A stretch of DNA of 64,000 bases, from positions 919,485 to 983,484 of the forward strand of contig NZ_GL872413.1 of the NCBI RefSeq assembly GCF_000192225.1. The letters are read 5' to 3'. Source of the DNA: Capnocytophaga sp. oral taxon 338 str. F0234 (lineage in GTDB: Bacteria > Bacteroidota > Bacteroidia > Flavobacteriales > Flavobacteriaceae). Positions 46,697 to 54,864 of the stretch are shown here, one piece after another; position 1 is the stretch's first letter; every line of letters starts with the position of its first letter. Under the pieces are notes generated by a model. The model searched no databases. It was not told the DNA's origin and worked only from the letters and a program-made list of their open reading frames with translations. The translations under genes were made by a program, and so were the position numbers.

Positions 46697-47724
46697 AGCC
46701 TTTTTTCCGCAGTCTGCTCTTCTCAGGAGGGGGTACCCGCTTTGCTCTCTATAACGGTATGTATGCCGCGTTGTGTGCTATTGGCAAAACTCCAGAGCTA
46801 CTGATTGCCTCCTGCGGAGGTGCCTTTGCTGCTTTGATAATCAATGCTTTTCCTACTGACAGAGAACGCAAAGCCTATCTGCAGTCAAAGGAGTTTTACT
46901 GCTTTATCCAAAGTCTGTCTCTTACTCCTTATTGTAAGCTACATCACTTAGGACTTTTAGCACTGCAAAAGCGATATGATAGGCGTCGAGCACCTTTTGT
47001 AGAAGACGTATACCAGCGTTATTTGGTAGAAATGTCTCAAGACCTTTCTGCACTACTCCCTTCTTTGGCTGAGATATCTTTTTCAGCTACTTTGCCTACT
47101 ATTATCATAGGAGCAAAGATGCTATTTGCACCTCATGAGTGTGGCAAACCCAGGAGTGAGCGAAAGCTCTACCAGGAAGTGCTCTTTACCGACTTCAGTA
47201 CCGCTCAAAAGATACCGCTTTCTGGCATACAGCATACCGAATCAAACTATATTCATTCAGCAGTAGCCCCTGACATGCTACTCAATACCGAAATGTCTAT
47301 GCTCAAGGCTGCCCGTATTTCCATCTCAGATATGTTTTATGTGCCGCCTGTTGCTTATCAAGGAGCATATTACGCAGGTGGAGCTATTGATCTGATACCC
47401 ATGGAATTGGCTGATACTCTTTCAACACAGGTGATTGCCGAGCAAAAACAGATCTATTCCCCTACCGAAGAGGCTTTGGTACGTGCCGTCTTAGGCTTTA
47501 GTGGCAATGAGCGGTTAGCTTCTGTGGCATCTTATTCTGCTCAATGGGTAGATACACGTGGGGCAATTACCTCTCTAAAAGGTTTTTATTCTGAAAAATA
47601 TATGGATTGGAAACGCTTTAGTATAAATATTCGCTTTCCCAAAAACTACCCAACATACCAACAACAGATAGACCAGCAATGGGACTATGGTTATCAAACT
47701 ATTCTTAACACTTTTAGCGCATGA
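46693..47724 (+). CDS. Patatin-like phospholipase
   Basis: About 343 residues. The oxyanion loop SGGGTRFALYNG is near the N terminus and the nucleophile lies in ASCGGAFAAL (G-x-S-x-G with Ala for the first Gly); the dyad Asp is in YAGGAIDLIP. It probably acts as a lipid acyl hydrolase or acyltransferase. Start choice: ATG at 46693 overlaps the cdsA stop (ATGA); an ATG three codons upstream (46684) is also possible. Confidence 0.85.
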   Translation: MKPFFRSLLFSGGGTRFALYNGMYAALCAIGKTPELLIASCGGAFAALIINAFPTDRERKAYLQSKEFYCFIQSLSLTPYCKLHHLGLLALQKRYDRRRAPFVEDVYQRYLVEMSQDLSALLPSLAEISFSATLPTIIIGAKMLFAPHECGKPRSERKLYQEVLFTDFSTAQKIPLSGIQHTESNYIHSAVAPDMLLNTEMSMLKAARISISDMFYVPPVAYQGAYYAGGAIDLIPMELADTLSTQVIAEQKQIYSPTEEALVRAVLGFSGNERLASVASYSAQWVDTRGAITSLKGFYSEKYMDWKRFSINIRFPKNYPTYQQQIDQQWDYGYQTILNTFSA

Positions 47725-48464
47725 ATGTATTTATTATAGGCGGCACCTCAGGAATAGGTCTTGCCTTGGCCTACTTCTATCAACAAAACGGTCATCGTGT
47801 AGGGATCTGTGGCAGAGACCTCAGGAAACTCACCTGCGAATCACCTTTTGAGAAATATAAGGTCAATGTCATAGATAAAGAACTGTTAGCTAGTACTATA
47901 CGTCAGTTTGTGGGTACTGGTACCTTATCCCTGCTTATCAATTGCGCTGGTAGCTATGCTGAAGATGTGGTAGAGGAGATTTCCTACAATGATGCGGTAA
48001 TGATGCTACAAACCAATATCATAGGTGCTATCAATACCTTAGAGATAGGACGTGAACTTATGGCCTGTAGCGGTGGACAGATTGCTCTACTAGCTTCTAT
48101 CTCAGGGATTTTGGACTATCCTCAGTCTAGCCTATATACCAAAACCAAGCGCAGTGTATTGCAAATAGCCGATGCCTATAGCCGTGCTCTACGTCCATTA
48201 GACATTCATATCACTGCTATTGCTCCAGGATATGTAGCTACTCAAAAGCTATACGAGCTAAACCAAAACAACCTTTCTAAAAAGCCTTTTTTGGTTAGTG
48301 AGGCTAGAGCTGTGGTTGAAATTAGTGAGGCTATTGCCCAAAAGAAAGCGTTACACTTATTTCCTACTCGTATGAAGTGGCTTATGCGACTGCTTTCCTC
48401 TTTGCCCAAACCTTTGTTATCACTATTTATGTATAGAAAAGCCAAATGGATGCAAAACAACTAA
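47721..48464 (+). CDS. Short-chain dehydrogenase/reductase
   Basis: 247 residues with all SDR hallmarks: GGTSGIGLALAYFY (NAD(P) loop), NCAGSYAED, catalytic Ser in ASISG and YTKTKRSV (Y-x3-K). Substrate unknown; its place in the lipid operon suggests reduction of a keto group on a lipid or lipid head group. ATGA overlap with the patatin gene. Confidence 0.9.
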   Translation: MNVFIIGGTSGIGLALAYFYQQNGHRVGICGRDLRKLTCESPFEKYKVNVIDKELLASTIRQFVGTGTLSLLINCAGSYAEDVVEEISYNDAVMMLQTNIIGAINTLEIGRELMACSGGQIALLASISGILDYPQSSLYTKTKRSVLQIADAYSRALRPLDIHITAIAPGYVATQKLYELNQNNLSKKPFLVSEARAVVEISEAIAQKKALHLFPTRMKWLMRLLSSLPKPLLSLFMYRKAKWMQNN

Positions 48465-49045
48465 CTTTTCGTCATAGGATTATAGCATTAATTCTCTGTA
48501 GTGTTGTCTTTCTTATAGTATATAGTTTTTGTGGGACTTATACAGGAAGACTCTCGTATGTACCCTCTATTACTTTCTTTTTTGAAAAAGAAATTCCTTT
48601 TGTCCCTCTCTTTATATTTCCTTATATGAGTAGTGGAATCTTCTTTATTTGGGTGTTTTTTTGGGTAAGAAATGAGGAACAATTAAGAATACTTACTTAC
48701 AGAATACTTTTTATTATTTTAGTGGCAGGAGGATGTTATTTGCTCTTCCCTTTACACTTTTCTTTTGAAAAACCATCAGTGAATGTTCCTCTCTTTCGTA
48801 TTTTTTTTGAGGAACTCAAAAAAATAGATACCCCCTTTAATCAAGCACCCTCTTTACATGTAGCTTTTGCATTGATTTTTTGGCAAGAAGGAAAAAAATA
48901 TTTTACAGGAATAAAAAAATATTTCTTATTTTTATGGCTGCTTATGCTCATACTTTCTACATTATTGGTGTATCAACATCATTTGATAGATATATTCTCA
49001 GGAGCCTTACTGGCAATACTTAGTTTTTTGATAATAAAGAGGTAA
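48446..49045 (+). CDS. PAP2-superfamily membrane protein, IPC-synthase-like
   Basis: 199 residues with about five or six transmembrane helices. The second and third PAP2 motifs are present as APSLHVAFA and YQHHLIDIFSG (H-x3-D), but the first, K-x6-RP, is missing. This pattern is nearer to inositol-phosphorylceramide synthase/Aur1-like transferases than to ordinary PAP2 phosphatases. Overlaps the SDR gene by 19 nt and ends the operon. Confidence 0.82.
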   Translation: MDAKQLTFRHRIIALILCSVVFLIVYSFCGTYTGRLSYVPSITFFFEKEIPFVPLFIFPYMSSGIFFIWVFFWVRNEEQLRILTYRILFIILVAGGCYLLFPLHFSFEKPSVNVPLFRIFFEELKKIDTPFNQAPSLHVAFALIFWQEGKKYFTGIKKYFLFLWLLMLILSTLLVYQHHLIDIFSGALLAILSFLIIKR

Positions 49046-49092
49046 TTCTTTAGAATAGGAAGTACCTCTTAGAATTATTTTATGAATAGAGG

Positions 49093-50328
49093 TTATTCAA
49101 TAGCTTTTATTTTTTCCTTATATTTCTCCCAAATGGGTGCATCTTTATAATTTATTATCTTATTAGCAGGAACATAAATAGTCTCTAAAGAAGGACAATC
49201 TTTAAAAATTCCTTCTTCATCCAAACTAATTCCTTCTATTGAGGGAGGTTCTTGAGCAAGGATAGTGATTGTTTTCAGGTTAGAGCAATAAGAAAAAGCA
49301 TCTCTGAAAATAATATTGACAGATTTTGGAAGTGTGATGGTTTCAATAGCGCAATTATAAAAAGCTTCAGCATTAACTTTTTCAAGCCTTTCGTTCAAAA
49401 GAATTCTTTTTAATTTAGAATTTTCTTTAAAAGCCTGTGCTTCAATCTCTCGTATGTTTTCTCCTATAATTATTGATTCTAAACTTTTACATTCTCCGAA
49501 ACAGTCAGCAGCTATTTTTTCTACAGCTCTTAGTTCAGGAATTGTATTCATGTTTATTTTTTTTGCCTTAGTATTATCCCATTTAAGTAGGCTTTTCTTA
49601 TCATCACTTAGTGTGTAATCAGTATCTCTTTCTTCGGAATTTAGATTCAAAAAATCGGCATTCCAACCTTTGTTAGTTTTAGGTCCATAAAGCCTTTTAT
49701 TGAGAATATCAATATAAAAATCTCCTTCTTGACCTATTTTATTATTGGGAGCGTCTTTTCCGGAATATAGTCTGGCGCCACCTTGTTGTTCTTTTTGTTC
49801 TCCATCTTTCCCTTTTTCTCCTTTAGCACCAGGCTCTCCCTTTTCTCCTTTGGTACCTTTTTCTCCTTTCTCACCTTTAGCACCAGGCTCTCCCTTTTCT
49901 CCTTTGGTACCTTTTTCTCCTTTCTCACCTTTAGCACCAGGCTCTCCCTTTTCTCCTTTGGCACCTTTTTCTCCTTTCTCACCTTTAGCACCAGGTTCTC
50001 CCTTTTCTCCTTTGGTACCTTTTTCTCCTTTCTCACCTTTAGCACCAGGTTCTCCTTTCTCCCCTTTAGTGCCAGGTTCTCCTTTGTCTCCCTGTGAACC
50101 TTTTAAATTGATAGGAGATCCCCAACCTTGGGCTGTTTTGGCTCCATATAGTTGAGAAGAAACGAGATCTAAATAGTAATCTCCTATATTACCTATAGTA
50201 TTACTTGGACTTCCTTTCCCTGAGTGAATAATACTTCCTTTCTGTACCTCTACTCGTTCAATAACGGTTTCTTTCTGGCAACTGATAGCCACTAAAATAC
50301 AAACTGCTGCAAAAACTAAATTTTTCAT
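49093..50328 (-). CDS. Surface lipoprotein with collagen-like stalk and BspA-type leucine-rich repeats
   Basis: 411 residues. Lipobox AISC (Cys 17). A short module (residues 31-76: GSIIHSGKGSPSNTIG, GDYYLD, LYGAKT, GWG) is followed by an unbroken Gly-X-Y run of 34 triplets (77-178), mostly five copies of an 18-residue unit such as GEKGEPGAKGEKGEKGTK. The first module is then repeated (188-232: LYSGKDAPNNKIG, GDFYID, LYGPKT). Residues about 265-410 are LRR_5 repeats (IAADCFGECKSLESIIIGENIREIEAQAF), as in BspA, which bind host matrix proteins. Likely exposed on the cell surface as a trimeric stalk with an adhesive head. A -7 element TAACTTTG lies at 50393-50400 (minus strand). Confidence 0.85.
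   Translation of the reverse strand: MKNLVFAAVCILVAISCQKETVIERVEVQKGSIIHSGKGSPSNTIGNIGDYYLDLVSSQLYGAKTAQGWGSPINLKGSQGDKGEPGTKGEKGEPGAKGEKGEKGTKGEKGEPGAKGEKGEKGAKGEKGEPGAKGEKGEKGTKGEKGEPGAKGEKGEKGTKGEKGEPGAKGEKGKDGEQKEQQGGARLYSGKDAPNNKIGQEGDFYIDILNKRLYGPKTNKGWNADFLNLNSEERDTDYTLSDDKKSLLKWDNTKAKKINMNTIPELRAVEKIAADCFGECKSLESIIIGENIREIEAQAFKENSKLKRILLNERLEKVNAEAFYNCAIETITLPKSVNIIFRDAFSYCSNLKTITILAQEPPSIEGISLDEEGIFKDCPSLETIYVPANKIINYKDAPIWEKYKEKIKAIE
49804..50073 (-). repeat. 54-bp tandem repeat, five copies, coding for collagen-like segment
   Basis: Five head-to-tail copies of 54 bp, nearly identical apart from a few bases (one copy has GAK for GTK, the last ends GKD). In-frame copy-number change by slipped pairing would vary stalk length without breaking the gene. 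Confidence 0.9.
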
Positions 50329-50392
50329 AGCTGTGATAATTAGATTTAGATAAAGTATGTTTTAATAATAAAGTAAATTCTCTTAGAGGATA

Positions 50393-50400
50393 CAAAGTTA
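50393..50400 (-). promoter_or_regulatory. -7 element (TAACTTTG) of the collagen-like lipoprotein gene
   Basis: Matches TAnnTTTG on the minus strand, about 65 nt before the ATG. No clear -33 TTG. The rest of the 350-bp gap to alr holds only an A/T-rich stretch and the alr terminator. Confidence 0.45.
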
Positions 50401-50607
50401 AGAAATAATTGGTAAATATTCTATATTTCTTTTAAAATTCTTATAATAAATAATTTTTTATATAATTATTTTATATTTTATTTTTTGAGTTCTATTAAAA
50501 AATATTGATTATCAATGTGTTTGGTTGATAATGGATTGTTCTTGTGTCAACTTATATGGCTCAAAAATTTATGAGAGAATATAATTCTTACTGCTTTTTG
50601 TAATAAT

Positions 50608-50651
50608 GAAAAAGAATTCGGTATAAGCAATGGCAACTGCTTACACCGAAT
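50608..50651 (-). terminator. Rho-independent terminator of alr
   Basis: On the minus strand ATTCGGTGTAAGCA / TGCTTATACCGAAT (one mismatch) followed by TTCTTTTTC, 30 nt after the alr stop. Confidence 0.8.
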
Positions 50652-50680
50652 TTATATATCATATAATCATGTATAGATTT

Positions 50681-51787
50681 TTACTCTATGAATATTCTCT
50701 TTATCCTACGAGAAAGAGAAGTAACAAGTTCGTAGGAAATGGTCTGTGCTGTTTCGGCTAAAGTTTCACTAGTATGTCGTTCATCAAAGATAATAACTTC
50801 ATCACCTTCATCACAGTCCAGTCCTGTGATATCAGTCATAATCATGTCCATACATACATTTCCCACAATAGGGCATTTCTTGTCCTTGATAAAGACAAAA
50901 CCTACTCCTTTACCATAAATACGGTTCAACCCATCAGCATGACCTACCGAAATGGTGGCTATTTTCATCGCTTTAGGGGCTTGGAAACCAAAATTATATC
51001 CTACATAGTCTCCTGCTTGAATATGATGTATCTGAGAGATAATACTTTTTAGGATAGTTATAGGTTTAAAATCCTTCTGTAGACGGGTATCATTAGCAAA
51101 TCCATACATACCTATTCCACTTCTTACCATATCAAAATGTGCTTCAGGATAGTTCAGTATGCCTGAAGTATTACAATTGTGATAAATAATCTTATGGGAA
51201 AAATGCGTTTCTAATTTCTTCTGAAAATCCTTGAAGATAGAGATCTGCTTCTCCATGAAAGACCGTGCCTCAAGGTCTTCAGAAGCTAATAAATGAGAGA
51301 AAGCTGTCTTTACTTTTATATTATTTTGCTTTTTGATAATTTCACAAATGTCATCTATTTCTTCCACAGAAAAACCTAAACGATTCATTCCTGAATTACA
51401 TTTTATATGAAAAGGATATTCATATAGATTTTTTTTCTTAGCAAAATCAATAAAATGGATAATGAGTCTTTTAGAATACAAAGTAGGTTCTAAGTTATAA
51501 TGAATAATATCCTCAAAATCTATTAGTTGAGGATGAAAAATAAGAATAGGTTTAGTAACTCCTGCCTTGCGCAATTCTATACCTTCACTGGTAAAGGCAA
51601 CTGCGAAATAGTCGGCTAAGTTTTTCTTTTCTAAATATTTAGCAATGGCAATAGAACTATTTCCATAGGAATTGGCTTTAACTACAGCCAAAAATTGTGT
51701 ATCAGCTTTTAAATATTTTTTAAGTTGAAGTACATTGTGTTGGAGGTTATCTAATCGAATCTCCAAAGTAGTTTCTTGTACTGACAT
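50681..51787 (-). CDS. alr: Alanine racemase
   Basis: 368 residues, fold-type III PLP enzyme supplying D-alanine for peptidoglycan. PLP lysine in AVVKANSYGNSS, phosphate-binding residues in DMVRSGIGMYG, and the second-domain catalytic region NVCMDMIMTDITG. Last gene of a minus-strand run that starts with the enoyl-CoA hydratase. Confidence 0.95.
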   Translation of the reverse strand: MSVQETTLEIRLDNLQHNVLQLKKYLKADTQFLAVVKANSYGNSSIAIAKYLEKKNLADYFAVAFTSEGIELRKAGVTKPILIFHPQLIDFEDIIHYNLEPTLYSKRLIIHFIDFAKKKNLYEYPFHIKCNSGMNRLGFSVEEIDDICEIIKKQNNIKVKTAFSHLLASEDLEARSFMEKQISIFKDFQKKLETHFSHKIIYHNCNTSGILNYPEAHFDMVRSGIGMYGFANDTRLQKDFKPITILKSIISQIHHIQAGDYVGYNFGFQAPKAMKIATISVGHADGLNRIYGKGVGFVFIKDKKCPIVGNVCMDMIMTDITGLDCDEGDEVIIFDERHTSETLAETAQTISYELVTSLSRRIKRIFIE

Positions 51788-51794
51788 TTTTTTA

Positions 51795-51968
51795 TTAAGA
51801 TTGTTTTTTATTTTTTATATATGAATATAAGAGATACCCTAAAATGACCAATACGACAAAAGGCAAAAGGCTCCCTATGAGTACTCCAATGGCATACATA
51901 TTATCAGGAGCATTAGCTATTTTTTCTTGTATCTCACTTATATTTTGTTGTAAAGAAAGAGAAATCAT
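51795..51968 (-). CDS. Small single-pass membrane protein, 57 residues
   Basis: A short frame between alr and the hydratase gene. It starts MISLSLQQNISEIQEKI, has one hydrophobic helix (IGVLIGSLLPFVVLVILGYL) and a basic tail (KNKKQS). Its ATG overlaps the hydratase stop (ATGA), a strong sign that it is translated. The predicted layout is an N-terminal amphipathic helix, a single membrane span and a cytoplasmic basic end. Function unknown. Confidence 0.65.
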   Translation of the reverse strand: MISLSLQQNISEIQEKIANAPDNMYAIGVLIGSLLPFVVLVILGYLLYSYIKNKKQS

Positions 51969-52714
51969 TTATTTTTTGATTTTAATTTATCTTTAGTATA
52001 TTCAGACAGAGCTAATTTTCCGGATATTTGAGCATTATCAAAAAGTAGAGATCCCCATGAGGGAGTATCTTTCCAAAGAATCTTCTTGATTTCCATAAGA
52101 GCGTCTAAAGGATAAGAAGTGAGATCCTGTACAAAGTACCCAATTTCTTTATCCATTTCAGGGATATTCTCAAATACACGTGCATAAAGTCCTTTTTCTT
52201 TTGCCCAATAAGCATTTTTCCATTGATTAGGAGTAAAAGAAAGTTCAGAGAGTGCATTTACCCCCATTTTTCTCTCAATAGCAGGAGCAATAACAAAGGG
52301 ACCTATTCCAATACTTAATTCTGGTAGGCGAATACTAGCTTGCTCTGTAGCAAACACATAATCACATGTAGCAAGGATACCTATCCCTCCGCCAACGGCT
52401 TTTCCCTGAGCTCTTCCAATGATAGGTTTTGAACAATTACGGATGGCATTAAGTACGCTTGCAAATCCACTAAAGAAAATTTTACCACTTTCTAAAGAAT
52501 CTACCTTTACTAATTCATAAAAAGAGGCACCTGCGCAGAAGGTTTTCTCGCCTGCACTTTTAAGCAAGATAATTTTTACAGACTTATCAACTGACAAATT
52601 ATTAAGCTCCTTAACCAAACGGTGGAGTAAATCTATAGAGAGAGCATTAGCTTGCTCACTGGAGAATTCTATAGTGGCAACACTTTCTTCAATAGTTGTA
52701 TATACGTAGTTCAT
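51965..52714 (-). CDS. Enoyl-CoA hydratase/isomerase family protein
   Basis: 249 residues of the crotonase fold. The oxyanion-hole segments are AGASFYEL and GRAQGKAVGGGIGILATCDYVFA, with SIRLPELSIGIGPF near the active site. One usual catalytic Glu is replaced in this region, so it could be a hydratase, isomerase or hydrolase. Linked by ATGA overlap to the small membrane protein. Confidence 0.87.
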   Translation of the reverse strand: MNYVYTTIEESVATIEFSSEQANALSIDLLHRLVKELNNLSVDKSVKIILLKSAGEKTFCAGASFYELVKVDSLESGKIFFSGFASVLNAIRNCSKPIIGRAQGKAVGGGIGILATCDYVFATEQASIRLPELSIGIGPFVIAPAIERKMGVNALSELSFTPNQWKNAYWAKEKGLYARVFENIPEMDKEIGYFVQDLTSYPLDALMEIKKILWKDTPSWGSLLFDNAQISGKLALSEYTKDKLKSKNK

Positions 52715-52797
52715 TTTGGTAGAAGGTCATTTTATAGTTAACTTATCTATAATAAATTCATTGTTTATTACTTACAAAAGATAAAATCAAGAAATGT

Positions 52798-53739
52798 CTA
52801 AGGAATATCTATTTTAGGTAAGAATATTTCAGCAAGCATACAACGGGCACTTCCACCACCACATATCTCTATAGTTGATAAATCACTATAGAGGATTTTT
52901 GTATGTTTTTCTATAGTGGTTATTTGCTGAGGAGTGAGTGCATTGTAAGCAGTTTTGCTCATTACCAGATAGGTGCTATCTTTTCCTTTTACTTGCAGCA
53001 TATTCCCTACAAAATAGTCTACTTGTTCATTACTAATAGTAATAATTTCTTTTTTATCCTCTTTGAGATGATTTAGTACGTTTTTTCGCTCATTTTTATC
53101 CTCAATAACATCGGGACAGATAATAGCAAAAGTATTTCCCAAAGCCATCATCACATTCGTGTGATAGATAGGTTTGAGTTTTCCTTCAGTTTTTTGGAAT
53201 GCTTTAAAGATGACTGGAGTGTATTCGAAATCCTCACAGAACTCAATGAACAACTCTTCATTAGCTCTTGGAGAAAGTGCACAATAAGCTTTACGATGAA
53301 TTCTATCCAAGACCATAGCTCCTGTACCTTCTAAAAAAAGTCCTTCCTTCTCAGCAGAAGTGTAATCAAAGATGTTCTCTATATGGAAACCAGCATCTTC
53401 TACAATATCTAAAATATCCTCTCTACGTTCTCTGCGTCTGTTCTCTGCGAACATTGGATAAATAGCTACATCTGCAGTATTATGAAAACTTATCCAATTA
53501 TTAGGAAAAATAGAGTCTGGCGTATCTTGATCATAGATATCATCTACTTGAATTACATTTACCCCCACAGCTTTTAGTTTCTTAACAAGAGTGTCAAATT
53601 CTTCTTGTGCCCTATAGTTGATTTTTTCATTAGTAATATTAATTCCTTTTTGAAAATAATTATTTACAATGGTTTCTTCATTCGTTCGGAAACGGATAGG
53701 ACGTATCATTAAAACAGTATCGGTGATTTGTTTTTTCAT
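52798..53739 (-). CDS. ctlX: Citrulline-utilisation hydrolase CtlX / arginine-deiminase-like enzyme
   Basis: 313 residues of the amidinotransferase/guanidine-modifying superfamily. Start TDTVLMIRPIRFRTNEET is typical of CtlX. Active-site pieces: FPNNWISFH, EGTGAMVLD, the catalytic His in YHTNVMMALG and the nucleophile Cys in GGGSARCMLAE. It should hydrolyse citrulline or arginine. It has its own strong promoter and lies beside a deoxyhypusine-synthase-like gene. Confidence 0.87.
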   Translation of the reverse strand: MKKQITDTVLMIRPIRFRTNEETIVNNYFQKGINITNEKINYRAQEEFDTLVKKLKAVGVNVIQVDDIYDQDTPDSIFPNNWISFHNTADVAIYPMFAENRRRERREDILDIVEDAGFHIENIFDYTSAEKEGLFLEGTGAMVLDRIHRKAYCALSPRANEELFIEFCEDFEYTPVIFKAFQKTEGKLKPIYHTNVMMALGNTFAIICPDVIEDKNERKNVLNHLKEDKKEIITISNEQVDYFVGNMLQVKGKDSTYLVMSKTAYNALTPQQITTIEKHTKILYSDLSTIEICGGGSARCMLAEIFLPKIDIP

Positions 53740-53762
53740 TTTTGTTAGATTAAATTCTATGC

Positions 53763-53794
53763 CAAAAGTACATCATTTTTCTTTACTATCCAAA
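53763..53794 (-). promoter_or_regulatory. Strong Bacteroidetes promoter of ctlX
   Basis: On the minus strand TTTG (53794-53791), 20 bp, then TACTTTTG (53770-53763), 23 nt before the ATG. Confidence 0.75.
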
Positions 53795-53800
53795 TTTTTA

Positions 53801-53836
53801 TAAAAAACTTTGCCAAAAATATTTTTGGCAAAGTTT
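53801..53836 (-). terminator. Terminator of the deoxyhypusine-synthase-like gene
   Basis: AAACTTTGCCAAAAA / TTTTTGGCAAAGTTT perfect hairpin followed by TTTTTATA on the minus strand. Confidence 0.85.
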
Positions 53837-53851
53837 CCAATAATATCATTC

Positions 53852-54826
53852 TTATTGTCCAAGAAGATAAGCAAATATGAGAGGAGCAACAATAGTAGCA
53901 TCGGATTCAACAATGAATCTCGGAGTATCTATATCTAATTTGCCCCAAGTTATTTTTTCATTAGGTACTGCACCTGAATAAGAACCATAACTTGTGGTAG
54001 AATCGGATATTTGACAGAAATATGACCAAAAAGGTACATCCTCCCATTCTAAATCTTGATACATCATAGGTACTACACAGATAGGAAAATCACCCGCAAT
54101 ACCTCCTCCTATTTGGAAGAAACCTACTCCCTCTCCTGTGGCATTCTTTTTGTACCACTCAGTGAGATATATCATATATTCAACGCCTGTCTTAACTGTA
54201 GAGGCTTTTAAATTCCCTTTTATGACGTTAGCAGTAAAGATATTTCCAGTAGTGGAATCCTCCCATCCTGGGCATACAATAGGCAAATTTTTCTCGGCAG
54301 CAGCAAGTATCCAAGAATTCTTAGGGTCTATTTCATAATATTGTTCCAAGACCCCTGATCGTACTACCTGATAGAGAAATTCGTGAGGAAAATAGCGTTT
54401 TCCTTCTTTCTCAGCCCTATGCCAAACTTCTTCTAAGTGTTTTTGTAAGCGCCGAAAGGCTTCCTCTTCTGGAATACAAGTATCCGTTACACGATTGTAA
54501 TGGTTGTCTAAAAGTTCTCTTTCTTGTTCAGGAGTAAGGTCTCTATAATGCGGTACTCGCTTGTAATGTGAATGAGCTACAAGGTTCATTACATCTTCCT
54601 CAAGGTTAGCTCCTGTACAGGAAATGATATCTATCTTTCCTTGACGAATCATTTCAGCTAAGGAAATACCTAATTCAGCTGTACTCATAGCTCCTGCAAG
54701 GGCAACAAGCATTTTTCCTCCTTTTTGCAAGTGCAATTCATAGCCTTTGGCAGCATCTACTAATGTAGCTGCATTGAAGTGTAAAAAATTCTTCTCAATA
54801 AATTGAGAAATAGGTCCTTTATTCAT
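53852..54826 (-). CDS. Deoxyhypusine synthase-like protein (probable homospermidine synthase type)
   Basis: 324 residues of the DHS family. NAD-binding segments (ALAGAMSTAELG, ISCTGANLEED) and the region holding the catalytic lysine (TTSYGSYSGAVPNEKITWGKLD) are present. Bacteria lack eIF5A, so such proteins are thought to act on free polyamines, giving homospermidine or related products. The neighbouring ctlX points to an arginine-to-polyamine theme. It lies 38 nt after tamL on the same strand. Confidence 0.85.
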   Translation of the reverse strand: MNKGPISQFIEKNFLHFNAATLVDAAKGYELHLQKGGKMLVALAGAMSTAELGISLAEMIRQGKIDIISCTGANLEEDVMNLVAHSHYKRVPHYRDLTPEQERELLDNHYNRVTDTCIPEEEAFRRLQKHLEEVWHRAEKEGKRYFPHEFLYQVVRSGVLEQYYEIDPKNSWILAAAEKNLPIVCPGWEDSTTGNIFTANVIKGNLKASTVKTGVEYMIYLTEWYKKNATGEGVGFFQIGGGIAGDFPICVVPMMYQDLEWEDVPFWSYFCQISDSTTSYGSYSGAVPNEKITWGKLDIDTPRFIVESDATIVAPLIFAYLLGQ

Positions 54827-54864
54827 CTTTTAAGTATTTATATAAAGTTCAGATCATTGTAAAA

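Noticed and set aside
49745-50155. 136-codon plus-strand frame over the collagen-like gene
   Set aside because: It is a low-complexity Pro/Ser/Phe translation of the antisense of the repeat; the minus-strand gene has a signal peptide and domains.
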